Of a stretch of DNA of 64,000 bases, positions 1-8,725 are shown piece after piece. The stretch is from contig NC_050099.1 of the NCBI RefSeq assembly GCF_902167145.1, forward strand, positions 240,014,588 through 240,078,587. Reading direction: 5' to 3'. The stretch is from Zea mays. Lineage: Eukaryota > Streptophyta > Magnoliopsida > Poales > Poaceae. The notes beneath the pieces are model-generated. The model did no database searches. It had not been told where the DNA came from and saw only the letters and a list, made by a program, of their open reading frames with translations. The translations under genes and the position numbers were made by a program. The first letter of the stretch is position 1. Each line of letters opens with the position of its first letter.

Positions 1-78
1 GACGAAGGACTTTACCGATTAACATTTTCTATGTTGCCTTGTTCTTAACTCATAGCATTTGAGAACAAGTCCCCAACA
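1..78. other. Unassigned left-edge sequence, breakpoint near 79
   Basis: These bases do not match the part of the Copia pol gene that should precede position 79. The other Copia in this window (around 54829 onward) reads continuously through the equivalent place, so similarity between the two copies begins only at about 79. A deletion, an insertion or a recombination junction would all explain this. I cannot say what the sequence is. Confidence 0.5.
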
Positions 79-690
79 CTTAGTGTATGCATGTGTGCTA
101 GATTTCAATCCGATCCTAAGGAATGTCACTTAGTGGCAGTGAAGCGAATTCTTAGATATTTAGTTGCTACGCCTTGCTTCGGGCTCTGGTATCCAAAGGG
201 GTCTACCTTTGACTTGATTGGATATTCAGACTCCGATTATGCTGGATGTAAGGTCGATAGGAAGAGTACATCGGGGACGTGCCAATTCTTAGGAAGGTCC
301 CTGGTGTCATGGAATTCTAAGAAACAAACCTCCGTTGCCCTATCCACCGCTGAGGCCGAGTATGTTGCCGCAGGACAGTGTTGCGCGCAACTACTTTGGA
401 TGAGGCAAACCCTCAGGGACTTTGGCTACAATCTGAGCAAAGTCCCACTCCTATGTGATAATGAGAGTGCTATCCGCATGGCGGAAAATCCTGTTGAACA
501 CAGCCGCACAAAGCACATAGACATCCGACATCACTTTTTGAGAGACCACCAGCAAAAGGGAGATATCGAAGTGTTTCATGTTAGCACCGAGAACCAGCTA
601 GCCGATATCTTTACCAAGCCTCTAGATGAGAAGACCTTTTGCAGGCTGCGTAGTGAGCTAAATGTCTTAGATTCGCGGAACTTGGATTGA
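79..690 (+). CDS. Copia pol, C-terminal RNase H segment (partial)
   Basis: This is the RNase H end of a Copia polyprotein, which degrades the RNA strand during reverse transcription in the virus-like particle. It reads open from about 79 (LSVCMCARF) to TGA at 688-690. Recognisable motifs are SDSDYAGC, KSTSGTCQFLGRSLVSW, ALSTAEAEYVA, LLCDNESAI and the terminal HFLRDH...LADIFTKPL. These are the standard Ty1/Copia RNase H signatures, including the catalytic D, E and D positions. The ATG at 91 is an internal methionine, not a real start. The rest of pol is lost beyond the breakpoint at about 79. No stop interrupts this segment, unlike the equivalent part of the 48.6-57.4 kb element. Confidence 0.88.
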   Translation, partial: LSVCMCARFQSDPKECHLVAVKRILRYLVATPCFGLWYPKGSTFDLIGYSDSDYAGCKVDRKSTSGTCQFLGRSLVSWNSKKQTSVALSTAEAEYVAAGQCCAQLLWMRQTLRDFGYNLSKVPLLCDNESAIRMAENPVEHSRTKHIDIRHHFLRDHQQKGDIEVFHVSTENQLADIFTKPLDEKTFCRLRSELNVLDSRNLD

Positions 691-1476
691 ATTGTAGCAT
701 ACATGTGTTTATGCCTTTGATCATGTTCATTAAGCATTTTGTTGCTTATTGTGGTGCTCAAGTTGTACAAACATACCCTGGACCTCACAAGTCCTTGTGT
801 AAGTGATGCACATATTTAGGGGGAGTTGTGTTACAACTTGACCCTTTGAGACTAACCATGTGCTTGAGTTTGCTTGATTTAGTCTCGAAGGAGAATTGAA
901 AGGGAAAAGGTGGACTTGGACCATGAAAGACTTCCACTGCACTCCGATGAGAGGGTAACTTATTCCAAGTTCATCTCATGACCTCTTATTGCCATTTGCT
1001 CTTAATTGAAGACTTTGGTGAGGCAATGGGGTTAAAGGGCCAAGATTGATCCCGTTTTGGTGTTTGATGCCAAAGGGGGAGAAAATAAAGGCCAAAGCAA
1101 TAAATGGATCAGCTACCACTTGAGAGATTTGAAAATAGTAGAGTAGAGCTTTTGGTTTGTCAAAACTCTTTTATTGTCTCTTTTGTCAAAAGTTGGCTTC
1201 TTGTGGGGAGAAGTAGTGATCATGGGAAAAAGGGGGAGTTTTTGAAATCTGTGATCAATCTCTTTTGGAATGACTCTCTTTATGCTTCAACATGTGTGTT
1301 TGACTTAGAGATAGAGATTTGAGTTTGATTTGCAAAAACAAACCAAGTGGTGGCAAAGGATGATCCATATATGCCAAAATTGAATCAAAATAAATTTGAG
1401 TTTTATTTGAAGTGATATTGCACTTGTTCTAGTTGCTTTATGTTGTGTTGGCATAAATCACCAAAAAGGGGGAGAT
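691..1476 (+). promoter_or_regulatory. Copia 3' untranslated region with multiple polypurine tracts
   Basis: This noncoding stretch lies between the pol stop and the 3' LTR. It holds four purine tracts with a GGGGGAG core, near 817, 1072, 1231 and 1468; the last abuts the LTR and should be the true plus-strand primer site. Repeated polypurine tracts of this type are a known Sirevirus feature. The 72-codon open frame at 1104-1322 has no recognisable domain and I do not treat it as a gene. Confidence 0.7.
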
Positions 1477-2714
1477 TGAAAGGGAAATGTGCCCTTGGGC
1501 CATTTCTAAGTATTTTGGTGATTGAGTGCCAACACAAGTGCTTAAATGTGAATTATGCCCATGGATGAACAAAGTGCAAATCATGAGTAAAGGTATGTTT
1601 CTAAGCCTTAGTACATTGGTTTTGTGTACTAATATACTTGTCTAAGTGTTAGAAACAGAAAGAAGAAGAAAAGAAAAAAGGTGGAAAAGGCTTGGCTGTG
1701 TACAGCCAAGACTCAGCTCAGTCTGGCACACCGGACAGTGTCCGGTGCGCCAGGCTGACTCGGCGTGAAGAGGCCGCTCTCGAGAATTCGCCGACGGCGT
1801 ACGGCTAAAATTCACCGGACTGTCCGGTGTGCACCGGACTGTCCGGTGAGCCAACGGTCGGCCGAGCCAACGGTCGGCAGCGGAATCTGCGCGCGACACG
1901 TGGCCGGGCCAACGGTCGGAAGGGGGCACCGGACTGTCCGGTGTGCACCAGACATGTCCGGTGCGTCAACGGCTCCCAGATCTACAACGGTCGGCCGCGC
2001 CAGTTAAGGAAAGAAATCGGGCACCGGACAGTGTCCGGTGTGCACCGGACTGTCCGGTGCACCCGACGACTGAAGGCAAGATCAGCCTTCCAGATTTGCT
2101 CTCAACGGCTCCTAGCTGCCTTGGGGCTATAAAAGGGACCCCTAGGCGCATGGAGGAGGAAAACCAAGCAACCTTAGAGCATTCTTGATCATCCACACTC
2201 GTTCTTTGCGCATTCGTTTGTCATTCTCAGTGATTCGAGCTCTGTTCTAGTGAGAACTTTGAAATAGTCTTTTGAGCTCGATTCTTGGCCGTGTGTGTGC
2301 GCATTTTGCTGTGGATTTGTGTGTGTTGCTTCCCTCCCTTACTCCGTACTTCCTTGTGAAATTCAAAGTGTAAGGGCGAGAGACTCCAAGTTGTGGAGAT
2401 TCCTCGCAAACGGGAAAAGATCAAAGTAAAGAAGAACACCGTGGTATTCAAGTTGATCATTGGATCACTTGAGAGGAGTTGAGTGCAACTCTCGTCCGTT
2501 GGGACGCCACAACGTGGAGTAGGCAAGTTTTGTACTTGGCCGAACCACGGGATAACCACCGTGCCATCTCTGTGATTGATTTCTTGTGGTTATTGTGTTT
2601 TGACTCCTCTCTAGCCACTTGGCAATTATTGTGCTAACGATTAACCAAGTTTTGTGGCTTAAGTTTTCAAGTTTCACAGGATCACCTATTCACCCCCCCC
2701 TCTAGGTGCTCTCA
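1477..2714 (+). repeat. 3' LTR of the left plus-strand Copia
   Basis: The LTR begins TGAAAGGGAAATGTGCCC directly after the polypurine tract and ends GGTGCTCTCA, giving the usual TG...CA ends and about 1238 bp. Its first half carries clusters of CACCGGACTGTCCGGTG and CACCGGACAGTGTCCGGTG palindromes near 1723, 1813, 1928 and 2019. These GC-rich dyads occur in all the Sirevirus LTRs here. A TATA box follows at 2128. The same start and end sequences bound the LTRs at 48569 and 56225. Confidence 0.92.
2128..2134 (+). promoter_or_regulatory. LTR TATA box
   Basis: TATAAAA lies in GGGGCTATAAAAGGGACCCC, about 650 bp into the LTR and just after the palindrome clusters. The same context recurs at 49208 and 56827 in the other Copia LTRs, which supports it as the core promoter. 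It would start transcription at the U3/R boundary. Confidence 0.75.
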
Positions 2715-4745
2715 GTTAGTAGCATAGGCAATTAATATTCTAATTGATTCTAACCTTGCTACCGGCGCATATGTTTCACCAAAATCAAGTCCTTCCACTT
2801 GAGTATAGCCTTGGGCAACCAACCGTGCCTTGTTTCTTGTAACAACGCCATTTTCATCTTGCTTGTTCCTAAAGACCCATTTAGTCCCAATCACATTTTG
2901 TTTGGGTCTTTGGACTAAGGACCAGACTTCATTCCTAGTGAAGTTGTTCAACTCCTCTTGCATGGCAATTATCCAATCCGGATCACCCAATGCTTCTTCA
3001 ACCTTAAGTGGCTCAAGAGAGGAAACAAACGAGTAAAATTCACAAAAATTAGCTAAACGAGATCGAGTTGTTACCCCTCTCCTGATGCTACCCAGGATGT
3101 TGTCCACTGGATGATCCCTTTGAATTGTTTGATGGACTCTAGGATGAGGCACTGATGGATGTCTTTGTATTTGCTCCTCCTCATCAATTACTTGATCAAG
3201 AGGCACTTCACCATCAATACTTTCTTGTTCATCTTCTACCACTGTTGGCATCCTTTGATGATTTTCTTCGTGGCTTGGATGACTTGAGGTTGATGGGTTT
3301 GCTTGGGTGGAGACTTTGTCACTCACCACCCTTGCACCCACATCAACTACCTCATTGGTCATCCATAAGGTTCCTTCTTCATCATCCCTTTCTTGAGGTC
3401 TCACCTCACCTATTGCAAGTTTCTTTATGGCCTCACAAGGTAGTTCTTCATTTCCTGCAGTGTCATTAGAAACATGCCCTTGTGAGCCATTAGACTCATC
3501 AAATGTCACGTCTATCGCTATTTCAACAAGACCGGTGGTATTGTTGAAAACACGATATCCATGCGCATTTGATGCATAACCAAGCAAGAAGCCCTCGTCC
3601 ACTCTAGGAGCAAACTTTGAGCTCTTGACTTTCTTGTTAAGAATAAAACATTTACAACCAAATACTCTAAAATAATCAACTTTAGGTTTGTTACCAGTGA
3701 GAAGCTCATAAGCAGTCTTTTTGTAGATCTTATGAAGATAGAGACGGTTGATTGCATGACAGGCGGTGTTGACCGCCTCTGCCCAGAAGTTGTCAGGTGT
3801 CTTGTATTCATCCAACATGGTTCTTGCAACTTCAATTAGAGTTCGGTTCTTTCTTTCCACAACACCATTTTGTTGTGGAGTGTAAGGCACCGAGAACTCA
3901 TGTTTGATTCCCTCTTCTCCTAAGAATTCTTCGACACCTATGTTCTTGAATTCCGTCCCATTATCGCTTCTCACTTTCTTGATTTTGAGCTCAAATTCAT
4001 TTTGAGCTCTCCTCATGAATTTCTTCAAAATTTCTTGAGTTTCACATTTGTCACTTAAAAAGAAAACCCAGGTGAATCGAGAAAAATCATCAACAATAAC
4101 TAAACCATACTTACTACCACCAATGCTAATGTAGGCCACAGGTCCGAAGAGGTCCATGTGAAGAAGCTCCAATGGCCTCTTTGTTGTGACCACATTCTTT
4201 GATTGATGTGGGACTCCATGTTGCTTTCCTGCTTGGCATGCGCCACAAACCCTATCTTTCTCAAATACAACATTTGTTAGTCCAATGATGTGATTATCCT
4301 TTTGAAGTTTGGCCAAATTCCTCATACCGACATGGGCTAGCCGGCGATGCCATAGCCAACCCTTGTCGGATTTTGCCACTAAACAAGTCTCAGGCGTCAC
4401 TTTACTTGTTGTGAAATCAACAAGATAAAGCTTGCCCTTCAAGCGACCGGTAAAGGCAACTGAGGAGTCCTCCCTTCTAAGGATCTTCACATCCACATCC
4501 GAAAATAGGCAATTATAACCCATTCCACAAAGTTGTGAAACGGACAACAAATTATAGCTTAAGGAATCTACTAATAACACATTTGAAAGTGATTGTTGGT
4601 CAGAGATAGGAATTTTACCAATACCAATCACCTTACTCTTGCCACTATCTCCAAACACAATTTCTTGTGCTTCTTGAGTTAGTTGCAATGTATGAAACAT
4701 GTCTTTCTCCCCGGTCATGTGATTTGTACATCCACTGTCAAGCAC
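2715..4745 (-). CDS. Copia pol: protease end, integrase, start of reverse transcriptase (partial)
   Basis: This open frame of about 677 residues encodes the middle of a Copia polyprotein. It begins at the protease active-site region (LDSGCTNHM). An HHCC zinc motif follows (H133, H138, C167, C170 counted from the codon at 4745), then an integrase core with D198, D261 and E297 in DD35E spacing ([22 protein letters not shown]). RT begins with [21 protein letters not shown]. The frame is cut at LIAYATN by the inserted LTR, and the stop read at 2712 belongs to that LTR. The true pol start lies upstream: gag is in another frame and a TTTTGCAGG stretch lies between them. No stop or frameshift is visible within this part. 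Confidence 0.9.
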
Positions 4746-4791
4746 CCAACTTGACCCACCAGAGGACTAGACCTGCAAAACAAGTTTTAGG

Positions 4792-5157
4792 CTATGCTCT
4801 TAGGTACCCAATTGAATTGGGTCCTGCAGTGTTAGTTATAGCCTTGGGTACCCACACACTTCTTTTCATGACTTTTCGTTTAGTGTAGGTACCCACATAT
4901 TTCACAACCAATTTCCCTGAATCCCAAGTCAACATATAATCACAAAGATATGAGTGGGAAATGGGAGCATTAGATTTTTGTCCACTTGAGGATCCCACTT
5001 CCTTCATCTTACTCTTTGTGGAACTCAAGTTAACCTTTACCTGAGGTGACTTGTCATTTGAGGAGTGGATCCTCCCCAAGGCATCATATAGAGTGGTTCC
5101 CTCTATGAACTTGGGGGATCTCCACCCCTTATGCACTGTGCTAGGGTTTTCCTTGGA
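4792..5157 (-). pseudogene. Tail of Copia gag, downstream of a premature stop
   Basis: This continues the gag reading frame after TAA at 5158-5160. It encodes SKENPSTVHKGWRSPKF through to SVWVPKAITNTAGPNSIGYLRA and ends with TAG at 4792. The ending resembles that of the plus-strand Copia gag (WVPKTIVTNLVGPNKSWVPKTQA), so gag should have run to this point. The in-frame stop therefore truncates gag by about 120 residues. Confidence 0.7.
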
Positions 5158-7218
5158 TTAGTTGAACCCAAGCCCCCTTCTTCCATTGTTGGGCTTAAGA
5201 GACTTGTACTTGGGTTCAACTTTCTTTAACCCATCATTGCTAGAGCATCTTTTCAAAATTTCTTTGACCTTCACCTGTGGGCTATGCTTCCTTGCATGGT
5301 TAGTTAGACAACAAGAAGCATGATATTTGGCACAATGCTTGCAAGAATCATCATTAGAGCTAGACTTAGATTCAAATACTAAAGAGGAGGCATTGATGTT
5401 CTTGCAATTTTCAAGTTGCACTTGAAGTTCTTGATTTTGAACATTCAAGCTTAACATGCTTGATTCAAGTGCATTCTTTTCATTTGCAAGATTATCTATA
5501 GAGGTTTTCATGTTAATTACTTCTTTATCTTTATTGTGAATCAACTCTTGAAGCTCTAAGTTTCTTTCCTTTTCAAGGATAAGCAAGTCTTCTTGAGCAT
5601 CAAGAGTTGCTTTTCTTTTATCTAGCTTTTCCATTAATTTAGTGATAACATTGTATCCATTTAAGCCAAATTCTTTAATCATTTTATTTTTCATGGAAAT
5701 TTGATCATCATCATCATCATTTGAAAAATCATTACTAAATAAGGTTACCTTATCTCCCTTTGCCATGAGGCAAGTTGGAGTGTAGGAGTCATCTTGTAGG
5801 TTGGTGAAGAGTTGCGCGCTTGATGTAGATTGGATGGCCACATTTGCCACCACTTCCTCTTCCTCGGAGCTAGAACTCTCTTCATCGGAGTTCCATTCTT
5901 CACCAATATGAGCTTGACCATACTTCTTCTTCTTGAAGTATCCCTTGGTCTTGCCTCCCTTTTTATACTTGTCCTTCTTGTATTCCTTCTTAGCTTCTTG
6001 TTCCTTCTTGTTAGGACAATCCGCTATGAAATGACCGGTTTGGCCACATTCATAGCACGCCCTCTTCTTTCCTTTCCTTTGGAACTTGTCATTCTTCCTT
6101 ACAAATTTCTTGAATGTTTTGATGAACATAGTTGTGTCTTCATCACTTGAGCTATCTTCATCACTTGAGGTCTCGACCACTTTCTTTGCTTTGTGGTCTT
6201 TGTTCTTCTTGAGGTTGTCTTGTTCATTTGTGATCAAGGCATGAGAGTCTTTTGTCTTGATGGGGGCTTCTTCGGACTCGTGTTGTTGAATTTTTGCAAA
6301 TAATTGATGAGGTGTCATATCCTCATAGTCATCACGATCCCTTATCATTCTTGCAAGACTTTTGTCCTTCTCTTTATAAGCTCTCATGAACAATCTTGTG
6401 ACCTTGGAGTCACTCCAATCTTCACTCCCAAGAACTCTTATTTTGTTGACCAACACCATCAACCGATCAAAGAGTGATTGGAGCGACTCACCCTTTGTCC
6501 AATCATATCTTGCAAGCTCACTTTCCAAAGCTTCAACTCTATGTCTTTTAGCTTTGGGATCTCCTTCATGTGACATTTTAAGAATATTCCAAATGTCACG
6601 TGCATCTTCTCTTCCTTGAACTTTCCGGTATTCTTCCGGACAAAGATTTCCTTTAATTATGCTCACTGCTTGAGCATTTCGATGAACCTCTTGCATCATT
6701 TCCGGAGTCATCTCTTCTCCTTGGGCGGGCTTATACATACCTACATTAACAATCTCCCAAAGACTAGGATGCACACCGATTAAATGCGACTTCATCTTGT
6801 CGGCCCACTCATCATAGTTCAACTCACTAAGAGTTGGTAACTTTCCAAGTGGGGCGGAAGAGAAGTTGGGAATATAATTTCTAGAGTAATCGAATTGAAC
6901 TTTGCTAAAGTCATTACCTTTGCTTTTGGTAGATGATCCTTCGGTGTTGAGACTTACCTTGCTCAATACCTTAGACACCAAAAGGTCCACTAGATCGTCA
7001 TTATAATCAAATGTTCCCTTACCTTTATCTTCTTCGGCCTTTCTTCTTGATTCTTCTTCTTCGGCCTTTTTCTTAGCATCTTCCTCTTTCATTTTGAGGA
7101 ACATTCTCTCGGCAATCTTCATGGCGAGGTCGAGGACCTTGGGGCCCACTTCCTCACCGGAAGATGTGACGGGGATTTCCTCGAGGAGAGGATCCACATG
7201 GTCCCGTTGTGTAGACAT
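5158..7218 (-). CDS. Copia gag polyprotein (Sirevirus type)
   Basis: This 686-residue capsid/nucleocapsid protein starts at ATG 7218, only 55 bp inside the LTR. An acidic, lysine-rich N-terminus (about 35-70) is followed by the capsid-like UBN2/DUF4219 region (LSELNYDEWADKMKSHLIGVHPSLWEIV, about 131-157, and on to about 310). A CX2CX4HX4C zinc knuckle with C388, C391, H396 and C401 follows. The C-terminal region is charged, with a likely coiled coil (about 530-610). Long gag with a coiled-coil tail is typical of Sireviruses. The knuckle is intact, unlike that of the 49.8-kb gag. TAA at 5158 appears to be a premature stop, because homologous sequence continues in frame. Confidence 0.88.
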   Translation of the reverse strand: MSTQRDHVDPLLEEIPVTSSGEEVGPKVLDLAMKIAERMFLKMKEEDAKKKAEEEESRRKAEEDKGKGTFDYNDDLVDLLVSKVLSKVSLNTEGSSTKSKGNDFSKVQFDYSRNYIPNFSSAPLGKLPTLSELNYDEWADKMKSHLIGVHPSLWEIVNVGMYKPAQGEEMTPEMMQEVHRNAQAVSIIKGNLCPEEYRKVQGREDARDIWNILKMSHEGDPKAKRHRVEALESELARYDWTKGESLQSLFDRLMVLVNKIRVLGSEDWSDSKVTRLFMRAYKEKDKSLARMIRDRDDYEDMTPHQLFAKIQQHESEEAPIKTKDSHALITNEQDNLKKNKDHKAKKVVETSSDEDSSSDEDTTMFIKTFKKFVRKNDKFQRKGKKRACYECGQTGHFIADCPNKKEQEAKKEYKKDKYKKGGKTKGYFKKKKYGQAHIGEEWNSDEESSSSEEEEVVANVAIQSTSSAQLFTNLQDDSYTPTCLMAKGDKVTLFSNDFSNDDDDDQISMKNKMIKEFGLNGYNVITKLMEKLDKRKATLDAQEDLLILEKERNLELQELIHNKDKEVINMKTSIDNLANEKNALESSMLSLNVQNQELQVQLENCKNINASSLVFESKSSSNDDSCKHCAKYHASCCLTNHARKHSPQVKVKEILKRCSSNDGLKKVEPKYKSLKPNNGRRGLGFN

Positions 7219-7260
7219 GATCGTTTCCTCACGCGGTTAAGCGTAAAACGAGGCACGAAG

Positions 7261-7273
7261 CTCTGATACCAAT
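7261..7273 (-). promoter_or_regulatory. Primer-binding site of the minus-strand Copia
   Basis: On the minus strand the bases directly after the LTR end (CTTTCA) read ATTGGTATCAGAGCTTCG. TGGTATCAGAGC is the standard plant initiator-methionine tRNA primer-binding site. It fixes the LTR boundary at 7274 and the direction of the element. Confidence 0.88.
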
Positions 7274-8725
7274 TGAAAGTAGCCTAGAGGGGGGGGGGGG
7301 GTGAATAGGCTACACCTGAAAATTTTCACTAAAAACTTCGAAATAGGTTAAATTAAACTTGCACAGGTGCAAACCGGTTCAGTCGATTTTAATCACAACT
7401 GAACAAGTTTGAACCCGCTCAACTTAAATTTGATAATCTATTGAACAAATGCGAAGTAGTGAAGAATATAGCTAAAGATTTGCCCTACACAAAAACTACT
7501 TAAATGAATAATATGAACCAACCACAGAGTATAAAGCGCTTGACAAGAACACACAAGAACACACGATATAACCCGAGGTTCGGCAACTACCACAAAGGTG
7601 TCCTACTCCTCGTTGAGGAACCCACAAAGGGCCGGGTCTTTTCCAACCCTAATCCTCCACAAGCCGACCACAAAGGTCAAGGCAATCTCTTCTCAAATCA
7701 GCTCAAGGAGCGGGTGATACAAACTTCTTGGGGTCGTCCACAAATTTGGAGACTCCCAAGCAACCTCTAACCGTCAAGGAACACAAGGTTCCAAGAGTAA
7801 CAAATCCGCACACGGTTAAGTTTGCAACGAGCTCAAGAACAAGAGAATGGGAGAATCGAGATGAAATTGACAGCGAGTTCGATCGAGTTCACCTCACACC
7901 AAGGGTCCTTCAAATGATTGAAGGAGATGCGATTGCGGGTGTGAAAGGTGAAGTGAATGCTCTTGTTTGAAGGTTGGTCAGCCAAGGATTCGTGGGAGAT
8001 TCCAGAGTAAATGAGAGAGAGAGTGTGAGGGGTTATATAAAGGATCCCCCAAAAGCTGACAGCCGTTGGGAGAAAATGGGCAAAAACCGGTTGAACCGGT
8101 TTCTACCAGGGGGATCCCGGTCCACTGGGCTACTCAGCCGGACACTCGACCGGTTTCAAAACCGGCTGAGTAGGGACAAAATTCGGCTCAACCGGTTTCT
8201 GAAAAATATCTGCTGCGACTTTTCTGACAGCTCTGACTGTCAGACAGGTCAGAGCAGAGGTGGCAGGGTGAACAGTACCGAAACCGGTTGAACCGGTTTT
8301 GGGGGCTGAAACGAAACTTTGAGAATTTTGAAGAGAACAAAAGGGGAGACTTTGTGGGAAGTAAAATTTGTTTTTCTCAAGGGCATTCATGATCTGGGAA
8401 AATGATCTCCAAGGAGTTTTCAAAAGATTTTGAACTTGGCTCGTTTCACAACTTACTTAACCGTCGCGGATCCCTCTTAATTGTACGGCGATTCCTATGA
8501 CTCAAGAATTATAAACTTAGCACCGCCGTTGTTTCATAGCACTTGGAGCACGCCATTTGATGTGGAATTTTAAATCCGCTGTGCTTTATACTTTTATGCT
8601 CGTAAGATCTGTGCTTCTCCTGTCTGTAGAAATACTGTGTACATACTAGGAGCAAACTTGTTAGAATCTTAGTTTGTTTTGTCATTAATCACCAAAACCC
8701 TCAATTAGGGTTGATTGCACTTACA
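7274..8725 (-). repeat. 5' LTR of the minus-strand Copia
   Basis: On the minus strand the LTR starts TGTAAGTGCAATCAACCC (8725) and ends CTACTTTCA (7274), about 1452 bp. A run of about a dozen G on the plus strand lies at about 7290. Between about 8085 and 8305 it carries repeated AACCGGTT half-palindromes (for example AACCGGTTGAACCGGTTT), which correspond in position and GC-rich dyad character to the CCGGAC...GTCCGG clusters of the other Copia family. The other LTR is outside the window. Confidence 0.85.
8033..8040 (-). promoter_or_regulatory. LTR TATA box, minus strand
   Basis: The plus strand reads GGGGTTATATAAAGGATCCCC, so the minus strand has TTATATAACCCC. It lies downstream (minus-strand sense) of most of the AACCGG dyads, as the TATA box does in the plus-strand LTRs. 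It is the probable U3 core promoter. Confidence 0.55.

Larger units (their letters stand above)
79..2714 (+). mobile_element. Sirevirus-type Copia LTR retrotransposon, 3' part only
   Basis: This piece has the end of pol (RNase H), a 3' untranslated region with several polypurine tracts, and a complete 3' LTR ending CTCTCA at 2714. Order and sequence match the complete plus-strand Copia at 48569-57422, though the LTRs are of a different subfamily or age. The element lies inside the pol gene of the minus-strand Copia that follows. The five bases after it (2715-2719, GTTAG) should be one copy of the target duplication; the other copy would be outside the window. The 5' LTR, gag, integrase and most of RT are absent from the window. 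Confidence 0.85.
2715..8725 (-). mobile_element. Minus-strand Sirevirus-type Copia, 5' LTR, gag and first part of pol
   Basis: Read on the minus strand, this element runs from its 5' LTR (8725 to 7274) through a primer-binding site, gag and pol, and is cut at 2715 by insertion of the left plus-strand Copia. The rest of RT, RNase H and the 3' LTR must lie left of the window. It is inserted in the transposase gene of CACTA copy 1. CACTA sequence resumes at 8726, and the matching uninterrupted site in copy 2 is at 40313. Confidence 0.88.
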
